From Scenedesmus sp. ARA3 (taxonomy: Eukaryota > Chlorophyta > Chlorophyceae > Sphaeropleales > Scenedesmaceae), in the NCBI GenBank assembly GCA_004335835.1, contig RWJK01000905.1, positions 1-64,000 on the forward strand: a DNA stretch of 64,000 nucleotides, read 5' to 3'. The position numbers and the translations under genes are program-made. Below, one piece after another: positions 25,605 to 33,799 of this stretch. Every line of letters begins with the position of its first letter. Within the stretch, counting starts at the first letter, position 1. Below the pieces are notes generated by a model, which was given only the letters and a program-made list of their open reading frames with translations, was not told where the DNA came from and made no database searches.

Positions 25605-27287
25605 AAAGACACCGGCGTGCACAGGAAGCTGGGCACAGCGGCTGTGGCGCTTACGCTTTGCGCTTTGCTCACATGCATAGCGTCGAAATGCCAATTATGC
25701 ACTGCGACATATGCAAGCTGCCATGAGACAACGTTGCTTGCAGCCAGCAACTGTCGTAGCATGCAGGAGGAGCGGCTGACAGTGGTTGTTTGTGCAGCAT
25801 GTGCCATGTAAGACTGCAGCGCGGTGCTCACCTGTTGGCATCAGTAATGCCAGCTGGCATGGTGCCTTGCATGCCGTTATCAGTCAGCAGCACGATCTGC
25901 TGAGGCGGTGCCCCTGGCCTGCTGATGAATGCCCACCAATCCTCGAGTGTGGCATTCAAAGTCGAGACAGATTGTACAGACAGAGTTGACAGCTGCTGCA
26001 TGCCGCTGCTTCTCCAGCTGCTGGGTATGCCGCCTGACAAGCCGCTCACGTTGCTTGAGTAAAATTCTGTTACTTGCAGCTGTGACCAATCATCTGGCAG
26101 CTGCGCTTGCCCTCCTGAGAAAGATACATTGTACAGTACAAGCTGGGCAAGTGCAGTCATGTTTGAATATGCTGCAGGAAGGGCGCCGCTGAGCTCCATA
26201 TCATACAGAGATAGTTCAGCTAGTGCCTGCAGCTGTCCCCATTCAGGCGGCAGCGTTCCCAGGTTGTCTGGACCCCCTGAAAGCCTCAAAACCTGCAGCT
26301 GACTGATGCTGCCTATGCTGCTAGGCAGTGGTCCTGCAAGCAGGACCGTGCCCACTGTGGATAGGTTGGTCAGCTGCGACATATTTGAAAGGACGGCTGG
26401 AAGCTGCTGCAGCTCAAGGCCTGTGTTGCTCCAGTCAATGGTAGTGATCCTGCAGCATCAACAAACAAGTTTAAAACCACAGCTGCTGCTACAAAGACAG
26501 TTGACGGCAAACCAAGCAACCAGGCAGCAGTAGTGCATGCGCTGCGCCACCAGCTTTCAATGTATGTGTGCATGTTTGTTGTACTGCTGTAGTTGCATGC
26601 AGTGCGGAAGCACTCACCTGCCATTTGTGCATGCAATGCCAAAGAAGTTGCAGAAGTAGGCCCCAGGCTCGCCAGGCGAGGCCTCTGGCCTGAGCTGGCC
26701 ACATCCAGCTGCATCCACAAGGCAACTGCTGCAGGATTGATCGTCCTGGTGGCATGGATCCAAGCTTGAATTGAAGGACTGCACTTGGTTCAGCAGGTCA
26801 AAGACCCCACCCACTACTGCAGCCTTCAGCGCCATCAGGGCTGCAGGAAAAATGATGCAGAGTTGACGCAGCGGTGCAACGGCAACAGCAGTACAAGCTA
26901 GTGCGCATAAGTGTATATGTACCATGCATGAGAGGCTTGCTCTGCCACGAAGAAGGCGTGTGCCTCGGTGCTGGCATCCAACCGGCTGCACATAGTGTTG
27001 GTTTGATGTAGGCCGGAGAACTGCATGTTGCAGAGCTGTGTCACACACGCCAGCAACGACACACGCGACGGTCGCGGTCGCGTGTGTCGTTGCTGGCGAA
27101 AGCTGGCGCCCCTGCCCATGATCCTCTTCATGTTCTTACCATCCACGTCGCCAGAGCTGCATACTGCATGCGTAGGGTTGGCAGTACAGAACGCTGTGGC
27201 TGCTTCTGCCTTGACTGCCAGGCATAGCATGGCGATGCATAGCACTGCTGCAGCACCAGCCGCACGCCTCCAGTTCATTGCTGCCAT
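1..27287 (-). CDS. giant polycystin-like membrane protein: LRR + filamin-type Ig repeats + polycystin channel (3' partial)
   Basis: Read on the minus strand, this is one very long multi-exon gene. The first ATG (27287) starts a hydrophobic signal peptide, and the frame then runs through leucine-rich repeats, 11 paired filamin-like modules, HYR/DUF5011-like Ig domains, a long-helix stretch and a PKD2-type channel domain that leaves the window. Nearly all checked junctions have GT donors and AG acceptors with matching phase, which argues for one gene rather than several. Polycystins are Ca2+-permeable TRP cation channels. Animal polycystin-1 also pairs an N-terminal LRR and Ig-like ectodomain with a polycystin-type membrane region, but filamin modules are not part of it. 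A role as a surface or ciliary mechanosensor is inference. About 45 exons and 5,200 codons lie in the window. The last exons (about 226 to 1) are less certain because the junction near 94-226 has more than one in-frame solution. Confidence 0.8.
226..780 (-). repeat. intronic partial copies of the TM-helix exon (echoes)
   Basis: Upstream (minus sense) of the exon at 401-226, two further direct copies of the acceptor plus the first ~25 nt of the exon lie near 483-590 and 597-720, at a period of about 113 bp (shared core CAGGCAGGCCCTGC on the plus strand). They keep the CTGCAG acceptor but no donor, so they look like junction duplications rather than spare exons. A weaker copy of the exon's 3' end (AQLL.KQ..KRT) sits near 115-157. 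Confidence 0.6.
1265..1445 (-). repeat. intronic copies of the exon 1714-1435 donor end
   Basis: Three direct copies of about 70 bp span the end of the exon (CTCCACAGGA.CCTGCAG) and its GTGGGG donor. The outer two lie in the intron at about 1270-1370. Each copy retains a usable donor. Divergence is only a few bases. Confidence 0.7.
2521..2559. repeat. (CAG)n trinucleotide run
   Basis: Thirteen uninterrupted GCA units in an intron (or at the end of an exon) of the giant gene. Translating it on the minus strand gives poly-Ala, but a GTGCGG donor just upstream makes intronic placement more likely. Confidence 0.9.
2585..5310 (-). other. membrane-proximal Ala/Ser-rich and helical region of the giant gene
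   Basis: The exon at about 5310-4414 completes the last Ig unit (GTYTLTYSATNDDGVTATATRAVTI) and continues as an Ala/Ser-rich region. The exon at 3970-3806 (starting GYLSSLASTVDSLQQGV) and the exon at about 2862-2585 (LADWQSLSQQVGSLSDQAARRFDE, AAQRLQEKYVQQTLLM) look amphipathic and helical, probably coiled coil. The introns between hold several partial copies of the 3970-3806 exon (see separate repeat entry). No known family recognised. Confidence 0.5.
3010..4200 (-). repeat. intronic partial copies of the exon 3970-3806 on both sides
   Basis: Downstream of the exon (lower coordinates), copies of its 3' part with the KVSDAYK end and donor recur near 3040-3075, 3255-3400 and 3540-3645, each about 280 bp apart and including intron sequence (shared CACACACCTGTGCTATAGCAG). 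Upstream, copies of its 5' part (GYLASLASTVDSLQQGVADI) with an acceptor lie at about 4022-4095 and a shorter one near 4160-4200. Only the copy at 3970-3806 has both junctions intact. Confidence 0.75.
5510..10044 (-). other. HYR/DUF5011-like Ig domain block of the giant gene
   Basis: Exons at about 10044-9584, 9309-8588, 8419-8105, 7880-7440, 7076-6920, 6640-6173, 6077-5955 and 5773-5510 encode repeated units of the form PPQ(I/L)xLLG....V......YEDAGAAA.D.VDG....V, followed by Y.LTYTAKDTAGN.A...RYVTI. This is the bacterial-type Ig-like DUF5011/HYR signature and gives another rigid extracellular stalk. Between the units are short Cys-rich linkers (CPGKEAYCLD, CSEGEQLCHD, CPSRNTPYFC) resembling EGF-like remnants. 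Poly-Ser tracts from triplet runs lie near 6360-6390 and 6565-6585. Confidence 0.65.
12040..12980 (-). repeat. 39-bp tandem repeat encoding a Ser/Pro-rich (HRGP-like) linker
   Basis: Inside type-A exon 13165-11760 a 13-residue unit (SPSPAANTTAQQP, degenerate) is repeated about ten times, flanked by EPSPxL/SSPAPN variants. On DNA it is a roughly 39-bp tandem array, clearest at about 12060-12680. Alternating Ser-Pro is the hallmark of algal/plant hydroxyproline-rich glycoproteins, which are hydroxylated and arabinosylated and form stiff rods. The NTT sequons add possible N-glycosylation. The array splits one filamin-type module and probably acts as a spacer. Copy number is likely polymorphic. 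Confidence 0.85.
17959..18228 (-). other. inserted PAN/apple-like exon between filamin modules 5 and 6
   Basis: A 270-nt phase 1-1 exon encodes about 90 residues with the spacing of a PAN/apple domain: an NCTQG start, FAACALWC, NDTQCMKWVF, GACYRF and a terminal SGSCYG. PAN domains bind carbohydrate or protein and occur in extracellular proteins. Phase symmetry again allows clean insertion between a B and an A exon. The family call rests on the cysteine/tryptophan pattern only. Confidence 0.6.
21974..22222 (-). other. inserted Cys-rich exon between filamin modules 2 and 3
   Basis: This single phase 1-1 exon (CTGCAG acceptor, GTAAGT donor) encodes about 83 residues with seven cysteines (motifs SWFCL, VECMS, DCYWANC, GICSA, GWCAA, ARCNA). 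I do not recognise the family; it could be a small disulphide-stabilised binding domain. Because the phase is symmetric it drops cleanly between a B and an A exon. A hydrophobic in-frame stretch around 22390-22260 (upstream on the minus strand) may be a further exon, but no convincing splice pair was found. Confidence 0.6.
24738..26840 (-). other. leucine-rich repeat block of the giant gene
   Basis: Four to five exons (about 26840-26625, 26452-25832, 25540-25347, 25152-25073, 24865-24738) encode plant-type LRRs. They begin with an LRRNT-like cap (FNSSLDPC...SCLVDAAGC...CNFFGIACTNG), then units with the consensus L..L.L..N.LTG.IPS.W, for example LRNNNITGSIPSTW, LGNNRLNGTLPSSW and LDDNMLTG. The layout follows secreted plant/algal LRR ectodomains, which usually bind peptides, glycans or other proteins. 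In the long intron between 25832 and 25540 there is a (CTG)n run (25572-25603, plus-strand reading). Confidence 0.75.
27048..27098. repeat. perfect 22-bp inverted repeat with 7-nt loop
   Basis: The left arm at 27048-27069 is the exact reverse complement of the right arm at 27077-27098; the loop is 27070-27076 and itself GC-rich. It lies in intron 1 of the giant gene, between the signal-peptide exon and the next exon. It would form a very stable hairpin in the pre-mRNA or as a DNA cruciform. Confidence 0.95.
27140..27287 (-). other. exon 1 of the giant gene: signal peptide
   Basis: The ATG at 27287-27285 opens a basic n-region (NWRR) followed by an Ala/Leu/Val/Cys-rich hydrophobic core ending in KAEAATAF, a typical secretory signal peptide. 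The exon ends at a GTAAGA donor (27139) in phase 1 and joins the exon starting at 26840 (CTGCAG acceptor). An upstream in-frame TTG/CTC stretch is not a better start. The product is therefore expected to enter the secretory pathway with the repeats outside the cell. Confidence 0.7.
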
Positions 27288-27741
27288 GCTGAGCAAGGCT
27301 GTTCATTGGCGCTCGTTGATCAGCGTCTCCATTACTTCGCCTAACTCCAACACGTGTTTGATCTCCTGCTGCGTTGTTCAATATGGTGTGCAAAGGCTCA
27401 GCCTGGCTAGCAGCAGCGATTGCGCTGTGCAGGGACCTGACGTAGTGCCAAAAGGATGAGAAAAACTATAAGCACATGAATGGATCCGCGTACGCTGATT
27501 TGCAGCATGCGATGTCCACAAAACGTATGTGACACGCACTTCAAACTGAGATGACACCTGCCATGACACGGCATGTGACAGGACGAGACGTGCGAGAGCG
27601 CACATCAGGCCTCAATCAAAACGTGCCATCTTTAGGCATGCTGCAAGTCGCGTTCAAGCCAGCTTTTCATTAAGCTCAGCAAGTTGGTGCAGCAGGGTGC
27701 AGCAGAGGTAGCAGAGCAGCAGCTGCTGCCTGCAAGCAGCC
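27288..27741. promoter_or_regulatory. shared divergent promoter region
   Basis: About 450 bp separate the start codons of the minus-strand giant gene and the plus-strand J-domain gene, so both promoters and 5' UTRs must lie here. No clear TATA box or other motif was recognised. Confidence 0.5.
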
Positions 27742-29258
27742 ATGCAGAAGTTGACTGCATCTCTGTATGTGCTGGCTCTTGCAGTCGTTGCGGGATCCTT
27801 CTTCAGAAACACCAGCTCGGTCGAGCAGTTGAGAGCTGCGCTATTTAGCGGGTCACTGCACAGTACAGCATGGAATGGCCTGACAGCTGCTGTGCTCAGC
27901 GCATACCACTGGTTGGAAGCCCACCCCTATCCTGCAGTTATAGGTGGTATGGTTTTGTACATGCTGGCTCTGATGACATTCAGCCACTACACAAGCAGAG
28001 GCAAGCAGAAGCTGCAGGAGGAGACGCTTCGGCGGCAGTACCAAGTGAGCATGCACACCCAGCTGCTGCAGCACAGGAGTCGCCTGTGACATATGGCCCT
28101 CCAGCATACGCAGCTTGACCAGGCAACCGCTATTGTATTGTAGAAAAACGACGATGGAGACATACATTACAGATGGGTGTAACACCATGCCACGGACTGC
28201 TAGGGCGTCAGCAGCAATAGCCAGTTTGCAGACAGCTGCCCGCCATCGCACCTGCTACTGCTGCTGCTACCACCTCATCACCTGCACTGCTGCTGATGCT
28301 GCTGCCACCGACGCTACTGCGCCTTTTATGCTGCAGGCACATCAAACCTTCCTGCACTATCGGCGGCTGAGGGCGTGGCAGGCAGCACACCCAGAGCAGG
28401 CTGCGCAAGAGCAGCAGGCTCGGCAGCAGCAGCAGGCGCCGCAGCAGGAGCAAGCTGACAGGAAGTGGGGCGGCTTGATGGGCTTTGGGCCGCAGGAAGT
28501 GCCTGAGGGCTGCAGCGGCGCAGTCAAAGAGGTGAGGTGGATGCGGCTGTGTTTGCTTGGTGGCCACACCGTGGCAAAAGCGGCAAGCGATTGGCTGCAG
28601 CAGTTGAGCACCACAGCCGCAGCATGGACACAGCGGCAAGCGACTGGCTGCAGCAATTGAGCAGTACACAGGCGCCAGTAAAAGAAATAGGGGGTGCAGT
28701 TGACACACTTTGTGGCCATCATCATGGAATTATCTGAGTTCCCTTTGCCGCCTTCCCACCAGGGTTGGTACCCGTACCAGCCAAGCGGTCTTGCCCCTGC
28801 TGAAGGCACGAGCTGCACAGCAGCATGAGCAAGCACCTGTTTGCACAGAAGGAGCACTTGAATCGCTTCACTACGTGTGCGCATGCCGGAGCAGGTGCCA
28901 GGGCAACACATACAGGAAGCCTCTGCTCCGGCGCGTGTCACGGTTGCCCAACGTTTGTGTGCCACGTGCTTGTCGCTGGATGGTCAGCCTGCTCCCATCC
29001 TCACAAAGTGCACACGTGTCTGCCCCACAGGTGCTGGAAGCAATGGACTTCTATGAAGTGCTAGGCGTAGCATGGAGCGATGTCAACCCTAAGACAGTGA
29101 AAGCAGCGCGCAAGGCACGGGCACTGGCAGTGCACCCTGATAAGGTCAGCACACCCGGAGCTGACCTGGCAGGCAGCCGGCTCAATGCTGCTTACGACAC
29201 ACTCAGCAGCAGCCAGGCACGCAAGGAGTATGACGCATGGCTGTCGAGGCAGTCTTAG
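27742..29258 (+). CDS. membrane-anchored protein with C-terminal J domain (DnaJ-like)
   Basis: Three phase-consistent exons (27742-28044, 28337-28531, 29031-29258) give 241 residues. The N-terminus has a hydrophobic helix (LTASLYVLALAVVAG) and a second one (YPAVIGGMVLYMLALMTF), followed by a charged Gln-rich linker. The last 75 residues are a J domain: DFYEVLGV start, helix II basic KAARKARALA, the diagnostic HPD tripeptide, then LNAAYDTLSS and YDAWL. J proteins stimulate Hsp70 ATPase through HPD. The anchor suggests recruitment of Hsp70 to a membrane; which membrane is unknown. A TGTAA signal follows at 29682. A J domain at the extreme C-terminus with an N-terminal anchor is less common than the reverse. 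Confidence 0.8.
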
Positions 29259-30197
29259 CTGCTGCGTACTGGTGTAGGTACAGGATGTGAGTCTATTGCG
29301 GCCGGTAGGGTAGGTTGGTGGCGCTCACTGTCAGAGCCATATAAAATGACGAATCCTAGACAAAGCCAGGATCCCGAAGGACGCTGGTCATGCACAGCTG
29401 CGCACCTTGTGCTTGGTGCTTTGAATGGTGTATGGCAGCATGCGGCTGCATGTCCACTGCGCACCCTTCTTTTTACCGTTACTGCGCACCCTTTCAGTCG
29501 GTTGTGCTGTGGTTTTTTGTGGTAGTGTGTTACCTGTTACATCATTTCCCAGCAGGGCCGCACAACAATTAAGCCTGTGAAAGATGCCGGGTGATCTGCC
29601 TGTGGTGTGAGTTATCACTTTGCGGCAGAATGTAGTACGGCATGCATCGCATATGTTGTTGAGCGTGGCATTGACACCGGCTGTAAGCAGTGTACAGCCT
29701 ACTGTAAGAGCTTCGTGTGGGAGACTTTTCTTATGTCTTGCTTTGCATGTTCATTGAGCGCGCAGCACGTGCACGCATCACGTGATGCTGCTGGCCAGGA
29801 TGCACAGCTTGGCCAAGCGCCGTGGCGCTGCTGCCAAGCACTGAATCAAGGTCTGCAGCTGGCCGGCCATTTGAGGTTGTCTACGTCAATCTACCAGGAA
29901 TCACCCTTGTGATGTTGATCGGGCTTTGGAAACACAGGGGCCCTGTTATCAGTTGTGACGTGGGTCAACTTGGAACCACAGGCCTGGACTGTCACGCACG
30001 AAATGGTTCAAATTTCGATCCCAGGCTGAACACATACAGCAACATCAGTCGCTCTCTGCTTTAGGATCAGTATTCACAATATTGTACTACAGTGTAAGCT
30101 GGTTATCGGCCCTTGAAGTCGCAGTTGTTCCAGTCCCCGAGTACAACTTGAGCATAGCCAGCTTCTTGTGTCACACCAAGCGTCGTTGACCGACTAA
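29259..30197. other. intergenic, no gene recognised
   Basis: This holds the presumed 3' UTR of the J-domain gene (TGTAA at 29682-29686) and the 5' region of the ankyrin gene. Short open frames on both strands show no family resemblance. Confidence 0.5.
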
Positions 30198-31937
30198 ATG
30201 AATCTGTTGGGTAATCAAGGTAGTATACAAAGCTCGCAAGCAGCTCCATGCCCACCTGCACTACCATCAGCAGTGGTTTTGCAGATACTGGGCCTGCTGC
30301 CACCATGTGCACGAGCCTACTCCGCAAAACAAGTGTGCAGGGCTGCATACGGTACTTTCAAGTGTTGCAATATCATCAAGGCCTCCTGCAAGGAGCTGCC
30401 GCTATGGGTGCTGCAGCAGATGCATACAGCACATCGCCAGCAGGCTGAGCAGCGCCTGGCATGCACACCAATAGCAACAGCAGGTTCAGGAGACACAACA
30501 ACCCACAGCCAGCAGCAGCAGCAACAGCAGCAGCAACAGCAGCAGCAGCAAGATATGCAGTTATTAGCCAACCGAGCAGCAGCAGGTGACCTGCTGGGTG
30601 TGCAGTGGCTGGTCAGCCAAGGGTGCTCAGCAGACAGCTCCAGTATCTGCAGTGCAGCTGCCAAAGCTGGCCAACTGGAGATGCTGCGCCTTCTAAGAAG
30701 CCTCAAGCCACCTTGCAGCTGGAACTCCAGCGCCGCAACTGCGGCAGCTGCAGCAGGCAACATGGCTGTGCTGCAGTTCATGCTGGTTGATAGTAAATAT
30801 GCATGCGGGTGTGACGTGTGGACCACTCGAGCAGCAGCCAGGGCAGGTGCACTAGACGTGCTGCAGCTGCTGCAGCAGCAAGGGCAGCTGATGTGGGACA
30901 ACTGGACAGCCAAGGTGGGGCTCTGCCTGAAGATGGTGATGATGCTCTGTGCCTTGCCAGTCGATTTCTGCATGAAACAGCAGACTTGCCCACGCAGATG
31001 TTTGGCAAACCCAACCGCCAACAGGTGCCGAAATTTGCCTGCATAGCTGCCCTGGATTGACATTTTACTGATGTGCTGGTCACTTTATCTGTTGCTGAAC
31101 TGCTGCTGTACTTTTGTCGCCGTATGTGTGGCCTGGGAATATGCAGGCAGCAGCTGCTGCAGGGCAGCTAGCAGTGCTGCGCTGGGCACATGCGCAGCAG
31201 CCCCCATTAAAGATCGACGCTTGGGCCAGCCGGGCAGCAGCTGCCAACGGCCACGTGCATGTCCTGCAGTGGCTGAGAGAACAGACAGTTCCATGGGATA
31301 CGTGGACAACACGAGCAGGTGAGCATGCATTGCAGGAGCGACAAACCAGTGACACAAGGCACCAACAACAACGGGCTAGGTGCTGATGCAAAGCACAAGT
31401 TATACATTGACAGCGGTACTGCTTGCCAACTGCCGTGGCAGGCTAACAATCTGTCCACCAATCGCCACTGTTGGCAGCAACGCAACAGCAGTGTGAAATC
31501 ACGACTACCCTCAACATCTGTTGTGACTGATGTTAATCAACATCAATCCTGTGCTTCCTTGAAACGCAGCTGCTGCTGGCGGGCACATTGCAGTGCTGGC
31601 GTGGCTGCTCAGCCAGCAGCCGCCATGCCCCATCGATGCTATGAGTGCCATGGTGGCAGCAAAGGCAGGCAACATAAAGGTGATCAGCACCGCTGGATTG
31701 CTGTTGCGCTGCACTATTTGCTGTTTTGAAGTGTCTGGTTCTCTGCACCTGTTGGCTTCACAACAGCGCAGCCAGCAAGAGAAGCGCATCCCGCTGCGAT
31801 TCAATCGTTTCAAATCGATGTGGCATGACTGTCGACACAGCACACTGTAACGTGACGGTGTTCATAGAGCATCCAGGTTTGGCTGCATGTGATCATCCAC
31901 TGGCTGCCCGCACTCTCAGCAAGCAGGTCCTGCCTGC

Positions 31938-31995
<58 letters not shown>

Positions 31996-32291
31996 CCCAG
32001 GTGCTGCAGTGGCTGCGCGCGCAGCACCCTCCATGCCCAATGGATGCCAGCGCATGCTCAGCAGCAGCATACAGAGGCCAGCTGGCAGCACTGGCATGGC
32101 TGCAGCAGCAGCAGCCGCCCTGCCCTGTTGACCACTGGGCTGCAGCAGGCGCTGCACAGGAAGGTCATTTGGAAGTGCTGCAGTGGCTGGTAGGCCAGGG
32201 GTGTCCGCTGGACTTGCAGGAGTGTGAGGCTGCAACGCGCAAGCGGCAGCACGCGCATGTGCTGGCTTGGCTGCAGCAGCAGGCGGGCTGA
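30198..32291 (+). CDS. F-box-like/ankyrin-repeat protein
   Basis: Four exons (30198-30914, 31147-31318, 31570-31679, 32001-32291) sum to 1,290 nt and stay in frame, giving 429 residues. Residues about 18-50 (PPALPSAVVLQILGLLPPCARAYS...VCRAAY) resemble a degenerate F-box. A poly-Gln tract follows, then repeated ankyrin-type units of the algal/protist kind (AAA.GHL.VLQWL...G.P.D, with AAAAAGQLAVLRWA, GGHIAVLAWLLSQ and EGHLEVLQWLVGQ). Ankyrin repeats bind proteins; with an F-box the protein would be an SCF substrate adaptor, which is inference. The last intron ends in a 55-bp (CTG)n run right at the acceptor. A TGTAA lies at 32680. Confidence 0.8.
31939..31993 (+). repeat. (CTG)n run abutting the 3' splice site of ankyrin exon 4
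   Basis: About 18 CTG units are followed by CCCCCAG and the exon at 32001. The triplet run takes the place of the polypyrimidine tract. Confidence 0.9.
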
Positions 32292-32301
32292 GGGGACGGC
32301 G

Positions 32302-32557
32302 ACAATGGATGCCAGCGCATGCTCAGCATACAGGGGCCAGCCGGCAGCACTTATATGGCTGCGGCAGCAGCAGCCACCCTGCCCTGTTGACCACTGGGCT
32401 GCAGCAGGCGCTGCACAGGAAGGTCATCTGGAAGTGCTGCAGTGGCTGGTAGGGCAGGGGTGTCCGCTGGACTTGCAGGAGTGTGAGGCTGCAGCGCGCA
32501 AGCGGCCGCACGCGCATGTGCTGGCTTGGCTGCATCAGCAGGCGGGCTGAGGTGGGT
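32302..32557 (+). pseudogene. tandem duplicate of the last ankyrin exon, downstream of the stop
   Basis: The segment 32037-32298 (end of exon 4 with its TGA) is repeated directly at about 32302-32557, roughly 93 percent identical by eye. The copy keeps an open frame (DASACSAYRGQPAAL to the same HQQAG-stop end) but lies after the real stop, has no acceptor of its own at the left edge, and lacks two codons of the original. It is probably 3' UTR now; splicing directly into it could give an alternative C-terminus. Confidence 0.8.
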
Positions 32558-33799
32558 GATTGTAGTGGTTGCCCAATGAGCCTGTCATTGGCTCGAAAAC
32601 GGGCTGTGTTCCCGTCGCGTAACACACAAATCGTAAGGTGGAGGCGACAGAGAATGATGAATGGGCTGTGTTCCCGTTGTGTAACACACAAATCGTGATG
32701 GATGCTTTGCTGAGGCTGGATGACTGACACAGCTGTGCATGGGCTGGTGTTGTGCTTGCAAGGCCATCGCTGCGCAGGGAAGTGAGTTCGCTGTTGAACG
32801 TTGAGAGCCGGCCACCTGGTGCGGACTCCGCATCGTATGCGTGTGGCATTGATGCAGACAGCATGCTGTGACATTGATCAGGGGCACGGCACCTCCTCAA
32901 TGATGTGGGGAGCAATGTTGCTGCTGCATTGCAGCTGATCTGTCAGAGCATTGGTGTTGCCTTTGTGACATGGATCCCAGCAACCGACAGCAGCAGCAGT
33001 AGCACTGCTCAGCAGTAGTACTAGCACTTGGTGACCGAGTGGCAATGGCATGGAGCACTGCAACGTCAGTGCAGCTGGCAGGGCTGGGCAGAAGCAGCCG
33101 CAATAATTGCTGCTGAGCACCAGCACCAGCAGATCACATCAATGTTGACAGTGCAATGGTATCCCGGAATTTGCCAGGCTGGCAGTTTCGCCAGCCATAT
33201 CACCTTACCAGGTGGCAGCGTCGCCTCTGGAGCCACTTGTCTTCTCCGAAGCATGCAACGCCTATAATAAGGTTTTAGGCTGGACTGCGTATGCCTGCCT
33301 TGCAGTCTCAAGGTCATCGTGGGAACTTCCCTAAAACGACGTCGTGTTGCTGATGATGACCACCTCACATTACAAGACCCTGTTCTGCACCAAAACGAGC
33401 TCAGTTGAAGCTCTATAGTACTCTGAGCATAATGTGATTGTGCATGTGCACGTTGCTGGCCACAGGCGCACGGCCTCGCTGCTGAGGTTCATGTGGATCC
33501 GCAGGAAGTTCTTGTGTAATAAGGTGCTAAGCTCACGTCAACTCCATCCCGCAGTCTAAGATAAACAAAGCATTCATAACGTTTCAGCAGCAATGTAACG
33601 TGACTTGGCAGGGCTCACCGGCTGTCTTACCATCCGTCAGCGAGCAGCAACCTTTCTTCCTTGATGTACATAAAGAGTAATGCTTCAAGCATTGTTATCG
33701 TTTAAACCATTTGGTGTGACAACGCCCCCGTAGCAGGTCATGTGTGCTGCTTTGAAGCCGAACAAGTGACCACGCACCACGGCACTCGACACAGGTGCC
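32558..33799. other. intergenic with a small direct repeat
   Basis: Apart from two copies of a ~40-bp unit (GGCTGTGTTCCCGT..., about 32599-32640 and 32662-32700), which may belong to the ankyrin 3' UTR, no gene, RNA or recognisable element was found here. Confidence 0.5.

Noticed and set aside
29607..30064. possible small gene between the J-domain and ankyrin genes
   Set aside because: Two short frames without motifs or shared splice phases; the TGTAA at 29682 suggests this is 3' UTR and spacer.
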